This document shows positions 8,580 to 17,884 of a stretch of DNA of 64,000 nucleotides, in pieces. The position numbers were made by a program, and so were the translations under genes. Position 1 is the stretch's first letter. The number at the start of each line of letters is the position of its first letter. The DNA is from [Synechococcus] sp. NIES-970. GTDB lineage: Bacteria > Cyanobacteriota > Cyanobacteriia > Cyanobacteriales > MRBY01. The DNA lies in the NCBI GenBank assembly GCA_002356215.1, contig AP017959.1:2744195-2808194 (forward strand), given 5' to 3'. The notes beneath the pieces were generated by a model. It did not search any database. It was not told where the DNA came from and saw nothing but the letters and a program-made list of their open reading frames with translations.

Positions 8580-9476
8580 TTATCCTAAGCGTTGTAACCA
8601 ATCGAGGATCAACGCATTTACTAAGCTGGGGTTTTCGTCGTGGGGACAGTGGCCTGCCCCTGGAATTGGGTGAAATTCAACCCCGGCATTTTGGGCCGCT
8701 AGATCCTGATAAATTTGTGAGCCTTTAATCGGTGTCCAAGGATCGCGATCACCCCAGAGCACCAACAAAGGATGTTGCCGTTGGGGTAATAATTCCCGGG
8801 GACTTTCCCCCGGAGGTGCCGTGATCACCGACGCAAAAACCTTTTGGGCACCCGGATCATTGGAAGGTTCATAGAGCATTTCCACCAATTCATCGGTCAC
8901 CGCTTGGCGATCGCCGTAGACTTGGTAAAGCGTATTTTTAATGCGTCTCTTTTGGCGCACTTGGTTAAAAATAAACGGCCCCGTTAAGGATGAGCTCACT
9001 AATTTAGCAAACGTACCCATGACAATACGCAACGGCAGCGCCAATTCGTCGGGGCGATGGTTCAAACCCCCAGCGCAATTGATTAACACCCCTCCGGTGC
9101 AGAGTTCGGGATAATGGGCCAGCATCGCCAAACTCAGAAGGCCACCGATAGAATTACCAATAAACACAGTCGGCTGTTGGATCTGGGCTTGCCAAAAATC
9201 GTGGATCAAATCCTGCCAGAGCTCGAGACTATAATCCCAATCTGGTTTGGCCGAAGCGCCAAAGCCCAACAAATCTAACGCAAACACTTGATAACCCTGG
9301 GCGGCTAAGGGGGGGATATTGTGTTTCCAGTGACCAATGGATGCCCCAAACCCGTGGATCAACAGCAGTGGCTTCCCTTCCCCTTGAACGGTGTAGCGAA
9401 TGTGCTGGTCGCGCCAAGTCCAGTCTAGGGGGGTCAAGGTGGTCAGGGGATTTACGGTTTGGGTCATCGTTGTCAT
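8580..9476 (-). CDS. Alpha/beta hydrolase
   Basis: 298 residues with the complete alpha/beta hydrolase triad: nucleophile elbow GNSIGG, acid GDRDPWTP and His in GAGHCPHDE. The oxyanion motif is LLIHGFGASIGHW. It is close to the cyanobacterial and plastid hydrolases related to haloalkane dehalogenase and pheophytinase, but the substrate cannot be told. The start is ATG 9476 or ATG 9467. It converges on rsmD with 50 bases between stops. Its promoter and that of ftsQ share the 195-base divergent gap 9477-9671. Confidence 0.85.
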   Translation of the reverse strand: MTTMTQTVNPLTTLTPLDWTWRDQHIRYTVQGEGKPLLLIHGFGASIGHWKHNIPPLAAQGYQVFALDLLGFGASAKPDWDYSLELWQDLIHDFWQAQIQQPTVFIGNSIGGLLSLAMLAHYPELCTGGVLINCAGGLNHRPDELALPLRIVMGTFAKLVSSSLTGPFIFNQVRQKRRIKNTLYQVYGDRQAVTDELVEMLYEPSNDPGAQKVFASVITAPPGESPRELLPQRQHPLLVLWGDRDPWTPIKGSQIYQDLAAQNAGVEFHPIPGAGHCPHDENPSLVNALILDWLQRLG

Positions 9477-9671
9477 GCTGGGGCGTACTTTTTAAAATAT
9501 AGCGGCTATTGATTCGGGAGGTCGAGGGGTCTATCGCGTGGGCGATCGCCGGAGGAAATGGATCCTTGATGGCCTTATTCTTCGACAAAATAGGATACGC
9601 GATTCAGACAACTCAACCTAAGATAGTCATACATCGTGTCGATCGCAACGTTACCCCTGACAGAGAGAGCC

Positions 9672-10508
9672 ATGGCAACCCGGGAACAGCTCCGTGCCCA
9701 ACGCAAACAAAAGCAGCGACAACGAACCCTCCGTTGGTTCCAGGGATTGTGGCGATCGCTCATGCTCATTGCCTTAGCCTATGGCACATTTTGGGTTCTC
9801 GACCGGCCGGACTGGATTATCAAAAGTGCCGCCCAAATCACCATCGAAGGTAACCAAACGCTGCCGGAGGACCGGATCCGGAGTCTGATTCCACTCACCT
9901 ACCCCCAACCGATCCTTACCCTCAAGCCCCAGGAGCTTGAGCAGGCCATTGAAACCCAGGGGGCGATTGCTGAAGTGATGGTGTCGCGACGCTTGTTGCC
10001 TCCCAGTCTGGCGATTCAAGTGCAGGAGCGCTATCCAGTGGCCCGCTCCCAAACACCAATTCCCAGGGGCCAGAGAGATCGCCCCCTCGAACCAGGTTAT
10101 CTGGATGCTGCTGGTAATTGGTTTCCTGTGGCAGTGTACGAACCCCTCGGAGAATATATGTCTCTGCCCACCCTAGAAGTAATCGGTCTCCGGGAATTGC
10201 AACTCCCTCTCTGGCCCGGACTGTACCAAACCCTTAGGCGATCGCCCGTTGAAATTTTGAGTCTTAATTGGCAAGATTCCAGCAATCTCATCTTGAATAC
10301 CGAACTGGGGAGCTTCCACTTGGGCGCCGATTTAAGCAAGCTCGAACAACAACTAGAGGCGATCGCTAAATTGCAACAAACCCTCGGCAAGACCATTCCG
10401 GCCCAGGACATTCAATACATCGACCTCCACAATCCCACAGAACCAATTATCCAAGGCACTAAACCCATTGTACCCCCCACCCCTGAAACCCAAGAGCCAC
10501 CAACCTAG
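9672..10508 (+). CDS. ftsQ: Cell division protein FtsQ (POTRA domain)
   Basis: 278 residues from ATG 9672 (MATREQLRAQRKQKQRQR). Order: a basic cytoplasmic N-terminus, one membrane segment (about residues 28-46, SLMLIALAYGTFWVL), a POTRA domain (ITIEGNQTLPEDRIRSL ... VSRRLLPPSLAIQVQERYPVA) and the FtsQ beta domain ending in a Pro-rich tail. FtsQ recruits later divisome proteins at mid-cell. The upstream frame to 9636 adds 12 residues without a better start. Position directly before ftsZ is classical for cyanobacteria. Confidence 0.9.
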   Translation: MATREQLRAQRKQKQRQRTLRWFQGLWRSLMLIALAYGTFWVLDRPDWIIKSAAQITIEGNQTLPEDRIRSLIPLTYPQPILTLKPQELEQAIETQGAIAEVMVSRRLLPPSLAIQVQERYPVARSQTPIPRGQRDRPLEPGYLDAAGNWFPVAVYEPLGEYMSLPTLEVIGLRELQLPLWPGLYQTLRRSPVEILSLNWQDSSNLILNTELGSFHLGADLSKLEQQLEAIAKLQQTLGKTIPAQDIQYIDLHNPTEPIIQGTKPIVPPTPETQEPPT

Positions 10509-10666
10509 AAAAATTGCGCTATCGTAGCAGCAATCTTGATTAAATCTTGACCTCCAAATTAACACTCGAAAAAAGTTAAAATCTCGGAAAATTCTCCCAA
10601 AAGATACTTAAAAAATTCGAGTAACCGACTAAACTTAAATATTCATATCCATCACACTTCTCCTTT

Positions 10667-11911
10667 GTGACCGTGAGCCAAAACCCTCTATTCCAACCCA
10701 ACAACGCGCCCTTCGATGGGACTGGTAACCACGCTGCCCCGGCAGAAGGAGCACCATCGCAGTTCCCCATCATCCCCAGTAGCGTTGCCCAAATTAAAGT
10801 CATTGGCGTTGGCGGTGGTGGCTGTAACGCAGTCAATCGAATGATCGAAGGGGGAATGTCAAATATTGATTTTTGGGCAATTAATACCGATGCCCAGGCC
10901 CTCAGCAGTTCCAAAGCCAAAAAACGACTACAGATTGGCCAAAAAATTACGCGGGGACTCGGTGCCGGAGGTAATGCAGCCATCGGTCGCAAAGCAGCAG
11001 AAGAATCCCGAGATGAAATCGCCCAGGCCCTTGAGGGTGCTGACCTGGTCTTCATCACCGCTGGGATGGGAGGTGGTACAGGCACTGGAGCAGCACCGAT
11101 CGTGGCAGAAGTAGCCAAAGATTTAGGTTGTTTGACAGTGGCAGTGGTAACCCGTCCCTTCAAGTTTGAAGGGCGTCGCCGCTCTACCCAAGCCGAAGAA
11201 GGCATCAAAGAACTCCAAAGCCGGGTTGATACCCTCTTGGTGATTCCTAATACCCGACTTCTAGATATGATCCCCCAGGAAACCTCCGTTCCTGAGGCAC
11301 TCCGGGCTGCCGATGAAGTATTACGTCAAGGGGTTCAAGGAATCTCCGATATCATTACGATTTCTGGTCTGGTTAATGTGGACTTCGCAGATGTGCGGGC
11401 AGTGATGGCTGATGCAGGCTCTGCTCTAATGGGTATTGGCGTCGGCTCTGGTAAATCCCGGGCGCGGGAAGCGGCACTAATGGCTATTTCTTCTCCCTTG
11501 ATGGAGTCTTCTATGGAAGGAGCCCAGGGGGTTGTTCTCAACATTACTGGTGGCCATGACCTGACCCTCCATGAGGTGAATGACGCAGCGGAGGCGGTCT
11601 ATGAAGTGGTTGATCCCAATGCAAACATCATCTTTGGGGCGGTCATCGATGAACATCTCCAGGGGGAAGTCAAAATCACAGTCATTGCCACAGGGTTCGC
11701 AGTGGAGCCTCAAATGACAGAAACACCCCAACCCTTATCACAACAGCGGCGTATGCCAGCCGTGTCCCAGGGCGACATTCCGCCAGTCCCTCCCGCGCCA
11801 GAATCGCCTCGGGCCCGTCCGATCGCCCCGCCCCAAGCGCCACCAGCGCCCCGGAATGGTTTCCCTGATATTCCTGATTTTCTGATGCGCCGTTCTAATC
11901 GTCCGAAATAA
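10667..11911 (+). CDS. ftsZ: Cell division protein FtsZ
   Basis: 414 residues, apparently starting at GTG 10667 (a second GTG is at 10673). The tubulin-like GTPase core begins around residue 42 ([17 protein letters not shown]) and contains the signature [10 protein letters not shown], the T7 loop [11 protein letters not shown] and a Pro-rich linker. The C-terminal peptide [12 protein letters not shown] recruits partner proteins. The N-terminal extension of about 40 residues is usual in cyanobacteria. FtsZ polymerises into the division ring. The 158-base gap after ftsQ probably holds a separate promoter; thiD follows after 23 bases. Confidence 0.98.
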   Translation: MTVSQNPLFQPNNAPFDGTGNHAAPAEGAPSQFPIIPSSVAQIKVIGVGGGGCNAVNRMIEGGMSNIDFWAINTDAQALSSSKAKKRLQIGQKITRGLGAGGNAAIGRKAAEESRDEIAQALEGADLVFITAGMGGGTGTGAAPIVAEVAKDLGCLTVAVVTRPFKFEGRRRSTQAEEGIKELQSRVDTLLVIPNTRLLDMIPQETSVPEALRAADEVLRQGVQGISDIITISGLVNVDFADVRAVMADAGSALMGIGVGSGKSRAREAALMAISSPLMESSMEGAQGVVLNITGGHDLTLHEVNDAAEAVYEVVDPNANIIFGAVIDEHLQGEVKITVIATGFAVEPQMTETPQPLSQQRRMPAVSQGDIPPVPPAPESPRARPIAPPQAPPAPRNGFPDIPDFLMRRSNRPK

Positions 11912-11934
11912 TAGGCAGATATATAGATTTAGCA

Positions 11935-12738
11935 ATGGTAGTTTCTCCGGCGATCGCCTTAACCATCGCGGGCTCTGATAGTGGTGGTGGCGCAGGGATT
12001 CAAGCAGATCTGAAAACCTTCGCCTTCCAGGGTGTCCATGGCACTAGTGCAATCACCTGCGTTACGGCCCAGAATACAGTGGGCGTCACAGCGGTGGCGG
12101 CCCTTGACCCGGCGGTGGTGACGGCCCAAATTGAGGCGGTGGTCTCGGATTTGGGTATTCAGGCGGTGAAGACGGGGATGCTCCTGAACCAAGAAATTAT
12201 GGCGGCGGTGTTGACAGCGGCGATTGCCCAACAATTACCTAACTGGGTTTTGGATCCGGTGATGGTGTCCCGCACAGGGATGCAGTTAATTGATGATGGG
12301 GCGATCGCCTTTTTGCAGAAAAAACTGATTCCCTGCGCGCAAATTTTGACCCCCAATCGCTATGAAGCACAAATTCTGAGTGGCTTGAGCATCACTGATC
12401 TGGCCACGATGGAACAGGCGGCCCGCGACATCTATCAACTTGGCTGTGGTGCAGTACTCGTCAAAGGCGGTGGCATGACTGGCGATTTGCACGGTGTTGA
12501 TGTATGGTTTGACGGCGAACGGCTGGAAATTTTAAGAACGGAATGCGTCCAGACCCCCCACACCCATGGCACAGGTTGTACCCTCTCGGCGGCGATCGCT
12601 GCCCGTTTAGCCCTGGGCGATCTGCCCCTCCAGGCCGTGAAAAGAGCAAAGGGATATGTCACAGAAGCCTTAAAATATAGCCTGGCGATCGGTCAAGGGA
12701 CGGGGCCCGTGGGACATTTTTTCCCGATTTTGCCCTAG
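11935..12738 (+). CDS. thiD: Hydroxymethylpyrimidine/phosphomethylpyrimidine kinase
   Basis: 267 residues with the ribokinase-like motifs [18 protein letters not shown] at the N-terminus, [23 protein letters not shown] and the anion-hole motif [14 protein letters not shown]. ThiD phosphorylates HMP and HMP-P for thiamine synthesis. No TPP riboswitch is evident in front of it; it follows ftsZ by 23 bases and may be co-transcribed. Its stop codon overlaps the stop of the convergent GTPase gene in the tetramer CTAG (12735-12738). Confidence 0.93.
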   Translation: MVVSPAIALTIAGSDSGGGAGIQADLKTFAFQGVHGTSAITCVTAQNTVGVTAVAALDPAVVTAQIEAVVSDLGIQAVKTGMLLNQEIMAAVLTAAIAQQLPNWVLDPVMVSRTGMQLIDDGAIAFLQKKLIPCAQILTPNRYEAQILSGLSITDLATMEQAARDIYQLGCGAVLVKGGGMTGDLHGVDVWFDGERLEILRTECVQTPHTHGTGCTLSAAIAARLALGDLPLQAVKRAKGYVTEALKYSLAIGQGTGPVGHFFPILP

Positions 12739-14087
12739 ACTGTGGCGATTTCCATTTGCAAACGATAGAGCAATGTTTGGCGATCGCACTGGGCGAGAAT
12801 TTCCTTAATCGTTGTGCTGGCCCCCAGATTTCCCCAACTGCAACCATTTTGGAGGTAGGTTTGGGTCACTTTGCCGATGACATAGCTGCCATAGGCGGCG
12901 ATTCCCCCCTGGGCTAAGGCCGCAGTGCCATAGAGCCCGAGGGTGCTGGGATTGGTTAGAGCGTCTAAACTGAGGGCTGTTTTCCCTAAGCCGAGGAAGA
13001 CGCCACTACTCAACTCGGCGATAAAGAGAATCCCTGCACTGATGAGAATATTGCGCCAGAGCTTGGCGGCCTCGTGGCTGGTCATGGGCAACCCATACAG
13101 GCGAGCAAGGGCGCGGATTAAGGCCAAATCGGCAAAGGTTCCGGCAACAATATCCACAAAACCGATGGGATTGAGGGCGATCGCCGCGCCTTTAGATTTG
13201 GCATAGTTCCAGATCAGGGCCTCGGCTTCTGTCTGGCGATGGGTGAGGGTTTTCTTGGCGATCGCCCGCTGCAGTTGCTGAGCTTGGACAAGGGCATGGA
13301 TCGCCATCAAAGATTTCCCTTCCCGGCTGAGGATCGTAAAAATCTTTTCCCGTAGGGGATCAATCTGGGCATCAGGAGTTTCCCAGGTTTCTTCAACGCG
13401 GCCATCGGGGTGTTCTACGCGGACGGCAATGGGCTGGGGTTCGGCGGCCACCATCACAATTTCTTCAGGGCTGAGGGGGAACTTTGTGCCGGCGGCTTCT
13501 TGGCTCAGTTGTTGTAGCTGCTGGAAAATACTTTGGCGATCGCAATCGGGATAGAGGTCAATTTTGTTAAAGACCACCAGCAGGGGTTTATGCTGCTGGC
13601 GTAACTGGTAGAGAGCATCGTACTCGGTGCGGGTAATGTCCCCGGCAATGATGAACAAAATTAAATCTGAATTGGCCGCGACTTCTGCCGCCATCTTGGT
13701 GCGGGCTTCCCCAGCAATTTCATCGAGTCCTGGGGTATCTACCAGTTCAATTTTGAGCTTTTCTGTAGTCAGGGGCCAACGCACCGCCCGGGGATATTGG
13801 GTGACGCCATGGAGGGGGCCAGTTTCGAGCATTTTTTCGCCGATGAGGGCATTGATCACTGCTGACTTACCGCGACTGACTAGACCAAAGGTGGCAATAC
13901 GCAACAAATTTTGGTCCAGTTTGGCGATCGCCGTTTGCAGTTGATTTAATTCTGGACGAACAGCGGCCTTTAATTCAGGACTCGGGGGATAGTGCCAATG
14001 GCGGCGGGTATTGCCATACCAAGCCAGTGCCTGCTGGAGACTGGCCCGGGCAAGGGAAAAATGTCGTTCCTGTTGTTGACTATCCAT
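12735..14087 (-). CDS. Dynamin/Era-like GTPase with DUF697 membrane domain
   Basis: 450 residues from ATG 14087 (MDSQQQERHFSLAR). G-domain motifs: G1 GLVSRGKSAVINAL, G3 VDTPGLDE, G4 NKIDLY. The C-terminal third holds DUF697-type hydrophobic segments (NPIGFVDIVAGTFADLALIRAL; ILISAGILFIAELSSGVFLGLGKTAL), suggesting membrane association. Cyanobacterial homologues are uncharacterised; a role in membrane or ribosome-related GTP switching is only inferred. A longer start at 14126 (MMKSGFYTFFGPP) is possible. It ends tail-to-tail with thiD, sharing CTAG. Confidence 0.8.
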   Translation of the reverse strand: MDSQQQERHFSLARASLQQALAWYGNTRRHWHYPPSPELKAAVRPELNQLQTAIAKLDQNLLRIATFGLVSRGKSAVINALIGEKMLETGPLHGVTQYPRAVRWPLTTEKLKIELVDTPGLDEIAGEARTKMAAEVAANSDLILFIIAGDITRTEYDALYQLRQQHKPLLVVFNKIDLYPDCDRQSIFQQLQQLSQEAAGTKFPLSPEEIVMVAAEPQPIAVRVEHPDGRVEETWETPDAQIDPLREKIFTILSREGKSLMAIHALVQAQQLQRAIAKKTLTHRQTEAEALIWNYAKSKGAAIALNPIGFVDIVAGTFADLALIRALARLYGLPMTSHEAAKLWRNILISAGILFIAELSSGVFLGLGKTALSLDALTNPSTLGLYGTAALAQGGIAAYGSYVIGKVTQTYLQNGCSWGNLGASTTIKEILAQCDRQTLLYRLQMEIATV

Positions 14088-14240
14088 GGGTGGCCCAAAA
14101 AATGTGTAGAACCCACTTTTCATCATATCGAGTTGCGGTGATGGACTGGAACGAAGCCCGGCAGGAAATTTACTGATCCTGTTCAGAAATATCGGTTTAC
14201 CCTAAAACCATGTGATTGCAAAAAAGGACTGATTGGCGTG

Positions 14241-15302
14241 ATGCAATTGGAGACAGTGCTAAAGGGCTGGGTCGCCGGGCAAGAACCCCAAAAAGCAGAT
14301 TTCACATATCTCCTGGAGCAAGCCCAAGGGGATCTGACGAAGGCGATCGCCCTTGATTATGATCTCAGTCTGTCGGGGATTACCCGGCGCGCTCAAAATT
14401 TTTTGGCGATCGCCCCGGATATTCTCCAACTTTGTGAAGCGCTGAATTTCCAAGACCAAGACGCGATTCTGAAAACCCTCTGGGAACTGTGGTTACCCTT
14501 GACCCAGCAAATTCGCACCGCCCGCCAACAGCAGGATCAACCGCTCATTTATGGCATCCTCGGTGGTCAAGGCACCGGGAAAACAACCCTCTGCCGCGTA
14601 CTGCAAACTATTTTGCGGCGATGGCAATACCCCTGTGTGGCGATTTCCCTTGATGATCTCTACAAAACCTATGGCGATCGCCAAGATTTACTCAAAACCC
14701 AGCCAGAACTGATTTGGCGTGGCCCCCCCGGGACCCATGATGTGGCCTTGGGTTTGGCTGTTTTAACAAACCTGCAACGGGCGAATCTTGGTGATCAGAT
14801 TGCCGTGCCTCGCTTCGATAAGTCTCTACATCATGGTGCGGGCGATCGCCTCGAACCAGAGTGGATTGATCCGGTGGAAATTGTGCTCTTTGAAGGCTGG
14901 TTTGTGGGTTGTCGGCCTGTGGAACCGGAAGTATTTGAGACAGCCCCTGAGCCGATCTGTACCGGAGGCGATCGCCTGTTTGCCCAGAAAATCAACGCAG
15001 CCTTGGCGGAATATCTGCCCCTGTGGGAAAAGTTAGATCGACTACTAGTGCTGTGCCCTGAAGATTATCGCCTGAGTAAACAATGGCGCAAAGATGCTGA
15101 ACATCAGATGATTGCCCAGGGAAAAACGGGGATGAGTGACGCCGAAATTGATCAATTCGTCGATTATTTTTGGCGATCGCTCCACCCGGAACTTTTTATT
15201 CGGCCCCTCAGCCAAGATCCCCGTTGGACAGATCTCGTCATTGAAATTGATGCCGATCACCGTCCCGGTCAAATCTATTGTCCCGCTAACCCGAACAGGT
15301 AA
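14241..15302 (+). CDS. glyk: D-glycerate 3-kinase (plant/cyanobacterial type)
   Basis: 353 residues with a P-loop GGQGTGKTTLCRVLQTIL (about residue 110), SLDDLYKTYGDRQ, WRGPPGTHDVALG, the PRFDKSLHHGAGDR segment and a C-terminal LSKQWRKDAEHQMI block. This arrangement is that of GLYK, which phosphorylates D-glycerate to 3-phosphoglycerate, the last step of photorespiration. Starts at GTG 14238 and ATG 14241 are adjacent; the ATG is preferred. The gene is divergent from the GTPase gene (153-base gap). Confidence 0.88.
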   Translation: MQLETVLKGWVAGQEPQKADFTYLLEQAQGDLTKAIALDYDLSLSGITRRAQNFLAIAPDILQLCEALNFQDQDAILKTLWELWLPLTQQIRTARQQQDQPLIYGILGGQGTGKTTLCRVLQTILRRWQYPCVAISLDDLYKTYGDRQDLLKTQPELIWRGPPGTHDVALGLAVLTNLQRANLGDQIAVPRFDKSLHHGAGDRLEPEWIDPVEIVLFEGWFVGCRPVEPEVFETAPEPICTGGDRLFAQKINAALAEYLPLWEKLDRLLVLCPEDYRLSKQWRKDAEHQMIAQGKTGMSDAEIDQFVDYFWRSLHPELFIRPLSQDPRWTDLVIEIDADHRPGQIYCPANPNR

Positions 15303-15337
15303 GCTGATCTGGCGCTTGCAACAACTCAGGATGAAAA

Positions 15338-15955
15338 TCAATGTTTAAAAATCAGGTAAGTGCCGCCGCAGACCATCGCTGTACCTGCCGCAATCTTGCC
15401 GACTCGTTGGGCTTTTGGGGATTTGACTTTCCTGACTAAGCGTTCTGCAGAGTAAGCATATATTGCTTTGACTCCTCCCACCGTCACAATGGTGGTGAAC
15501 ACAATGGCGATCGCCTCCGATAACCCCAGGGTTTTCATATCAACAATGGCCGGAAAAAAGCTGGCATAGAAGAAAATTGCCTTCAGATCCCCAAGGGTGA
15601 GAGCAAAGCCACTGAGGAAACTTTCTAGAAAATTTGTGCGACGTTGGTTGTGTACTGTGAATTCAAAGGTTTGCTTACTCCGAATCAAGCCGATCCCCAT
15701 CCAGATTAAATACAGTCCCCCAGCGATTTTAATGAGGGTAAAAACGGAGCCGAGTTGTTGTGCCAGGGTGCTCAGTCCCAACAGCGCAAGACCCACAAAC
15801 ACTAAATCTCCGGCGACGATCCCAGAGGCAACGGCTAATCCATTGCGAAAGCCCGCAGTTGCCGCCCGGGTCACAACCAGAGCAACGCTTGTACTGGGCA
15901 AGGCCGCCAAGACGACCATGGTTGTAAAAAGATAAACAAAATTGAGATGGCCCAT
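15338..15955 (-). CDS. LysE/RhtB-family transporter
   Basis: 205 residues from ATG 15955 (MGHLNFVYLFTTMVVLAALPSTSVALVVTRA). About five or six hydrophobic segments, with the family signature GFRNGLAVASGIVAGDLVFVGLALLG and LKAIFFYASFFPAIVD. The family exports amino acids or small metabolites across the inner membrane; the substrate is unknown. The open frame continues to 16243, but that extension has no conserved sequence and overlaps the divergent csaB gene, so I excluded it. Confidence 0.85.
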   Translation of the reverse strand: MGHLNFVYLFTTMVVLAALPSTSVALVVTRAATAGFRNGLAVASGIVAGDLVFVGLALLGLSTLAQQLGSVFTLIKIAGGLYLIWMGIGLIRSKQTFEFTVHNQRRTNFLESFLSGFALTLGDLKAIFFYASFFPAIVDMKTLGLSEAIAIVFTTIVTVGGVKAIYAYSAERLVRKVKSPKAQRVGKIAAGTAMVCGGTYLIFKH

Positions 15956-16078
15956 TGGCAGACTCGATTGTGGTGGGTTGGGGAGATTAGCACTTTTTAT
16001 CAAGCCATTGGGACAATGAAGCGCCAGTAACCTATGGTTAATCTCACCGATATAATAAGTCTTTTGCTTAATGACACA

Positions 16079-17110
16079 ATGCCAAATGTTGTTCTTTGTG
16101 GCTATTACGGTCAGGGCAATGCTGGGGATGAAGCCCTGCTGTTGACTCTGTTGCAGATGTTGCCCCCTGGGGTTAATCCCATTGTTCTGTCCCACAATCC
16201 CACGGCCACGAGCCAAGCCTATGGAGTAACCACTGTGCCGCACAAATCGTGGCAGACCCTGAAGGCGATCGCCCAGGCAGACGGTTTTGTCTTCGGGGGC
16301 GGCAGTCTCTTGCAGGATGTCACCAGTTTAGGGAGTTTGCTCTATTACGCCGCTTTAATGAAATGGGCGCAACTGCTGGGTAAAAAAACCATTGCTTGGG
16401 CCCAGGGCATCGGCCCGCTGCAATCTAGTTGGGCAAATCACATTACCCGGTTTGTGTTGCGCGGTTGTACTGGGATTACGGTGCGGGACCAAGCTTCGGC
16501 AGACTTATTAAAAAGTTGGCAAATGCCCCAGGCGATCGCCCCAGATCCGGTGTGGGTCTTAGAGGCACTGCCTTTTACCGAAATGCCTGATTTGCCTCAC
16601 CCGAGAATTGCCGTCAATTTGCGTACCCATGGGAGTATGACCCTAAAAAAATTGACTGTTTTGCAAGTGGCCCTCAAACAATTTCAGCAGCAAAATAAGG
16701 CCAGCATAATCCTCATCCCTTTCCAAAAAAGTCAGGATGAGGCGATCGCCCAACAACTCTATGACGCTTTGGCCGAACCCAAGGTGATCATTGCCCCATT
16801 GCAGCCCCAGCAGTACAAAAGCCTCTTTGCCCAGGTGGATTTTTTGATCGGGATGCGTCTCCATAGTCTGATCCTTGCCGCCGCTGCTTGTCCCTGTTTC
16901 GCCCTCAATTACGACCCTAAAGTGGCCCAGCTACAGCAGCAGTGCAACCTACCGGGCCTTGATTTAGACCAGCTTCCCCTGGATGCGGAAGCCCTCAGCC
17001 AACAGTGGACAACGGCATTAAAAACGGCCCAACGACTTACCCCAGAACAACAAGAGCAGATTCAGACTCAGGTTCAAGCCCACCAAGAAGTACTTACCCG
17101 ACTCCTTTAA
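16079..17110 (+). CDS. csaB: Polysaccharide pyruvyl transferase CsaB
   Basis: 343 residues from ATG 16079 (MPNVVLCGYYGQGNAGDEALL). The GYYGxGNAGDEAL start, the glycine stretch FVFGGGSLLQDVTS, IGPL and the C-terminal MRLHSLILAAAA are those of CsaB proteins. These add ketal pyruvyl groups to cell-wall polysaccharide that anchors SLH-domain proteins. An upstream in-frame ATG at 16034 adds 15 residues; the family usually begins at VLCGYYG, so the later start is preferred. It is divergent from the LysE-type gene. Confidence 0.88.
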   Translation: MPNVVLCGYYGQGNAGDEALLLTLLQMLPPGVNPIVLSHNPTATSQAYGVTTVPHKSWQTLKAIAQADGFVFGGGSLLQDVTSLGSLLYYAALMKWAQLLGKKTIAWAQGIGPLQSSWANHITRFVLRGCTGITVRDQASADLLKSWQMPQAIAPDPVWVLEALPFTEMPDLPHPRIAVNLRTHGSMTLKKLTVLQVALKQFQQQNKASIILIPFQKSQDEAIAQQLYDALAEPKVIIAPLQPQQYKSLFAQVDFLIGMRLHSLILAAAACPCFALNYDPKVAQLQQQCNLPGLDLDQLPLDAEALSQQWTTALKTAQRLTPEQQEQIQTQVQAHQEVLTRLL

Positions 17111-17202
17111 GAATCCTGTTATTTTGCGGCTTACCAGGCGATCGCCCAGGGAAATTTTTAATAATAGAGACATAATGCACGTAAACCACATCTTTTTGCA
17201 CA

Positions 17203-17745
17203 ATGGCTAGTAAGACCAAATCTAAATCCAAAACCAAATCCAAAGACGAAACGACGATGCCTAACACCACCGAACCCATGGCCATTAATATCGGCATTAG
17301 CGAAAGTGACCGGGAGGCGATCGCCAAAGGATTGAGCCATCTCCTCGCCGACACCTATACCCTCTACCTCAAAACTCACAATTTCCACTGGAACGTCACC
17401 GGGCCAATGTTCCAGACCCTCCATCTTCTTTTTGAAACCCAGTACAACGAACTAGCCCTCGCCGTTGACCTCATTGCCGAACGGATCCGTGCCCTGGGTG
17501 TACCTGCACCCGGCACCTACCAAGAATTTGCCGAACTCTCTGCTATTCCCGAAGCCAAGGGTGTACCCACCGCCGATGAGATGATTCGCCTCCTTGTGGA
17601 AGGCCAGGAAACAGTCGTCCGCACTGCCCGTTCCATTTTCCCCACCGTAGATCAGGCCAACGACGAACCCACCGCTGACCTCCTCACCCAACGGATGCAA
17701 GTCCACGAAAAAAATGCTTGGATGCTCCGGAGTTTATTGGGCTAG
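17203..17745 (+). CDS. dps: Dps-family ferritin-like protein with a Lys-rich N-terminal tail
   Basis: 180 residues. The ferritin-like helix bundle carries the Dps ferroxidase motif [16 protein letters not shown] ... [19 protein letters not shown] (ligand His, His, Asp, Glu), and the C-terminus ends in [13 protein letters not shown]. Dps shells oxidise and store iron and protect DNA from peroxide. The first 18 residues are almost only Ser, Lys and Thr ([14 protein letters not shown]), which may bind DNA electrostatically. Later in-frame Met codons (residues 19 and 26) could give a tail-less form. Ends at a hairpin shared with the convergent cheA-type gene. Confidence 0.93.
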   Translation: MASKTKSKSKTKSKDETTMPNTTEPMAINIGISESDREAIAKGLSHLLADTYTLYLKTHNFHWNVTGPMFQTLHLLFETQYNELALAVDLIAERIRALGVPAPGTYQEFAELSAIPEAKGVPTADEMIRLLVEGQETVVRTARSIFPTVDQANDEPTADLLTQRMQVHEKNAWMLRSLLG

Positions 17746-17817
17746 AAACCCTGTCTAAGGAAATAGGAGAGGCGATCGCCAAGCAACCCATCTAAACATT
17801 ACTGTTATCCCTAATCA

Positions 17818-17865
17818 AATCCGAGCAGAAGAAGGATAAATTTGTCCTAGACCTCTGCTCGGATT
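17818..17865. terminator. Bidirectional terminator between dps and the cheA-type gene
   Basis: A perfect 12-bp inverted repeat, AATCCGAGCAGA (17818-17829) with TCTGCTCGGATT (17854-17865), plus an inner GGA/TCC pair. It sits in the 139-base gap between two convergent genes. The U-tract is short in both directions, so efficiency may be moderate. Confidence 0.7.
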
Positions 17866-17884
17866 AAAAAATATTGGGGATTTT

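Noticed and set aside
10576-11208. 210-codon frame opposite ftsZ
   Set aside because: Antisense to the conserved FtsZ core; the translation is Ser/Ala/Pro-biased with no domain.
15956-16243. N-terminal extension of the LysE-type gene
   Set aside because: Overlaps the divergent csaB gene and has no membrane or conserved sequence; ATG 15955 matches the family start.
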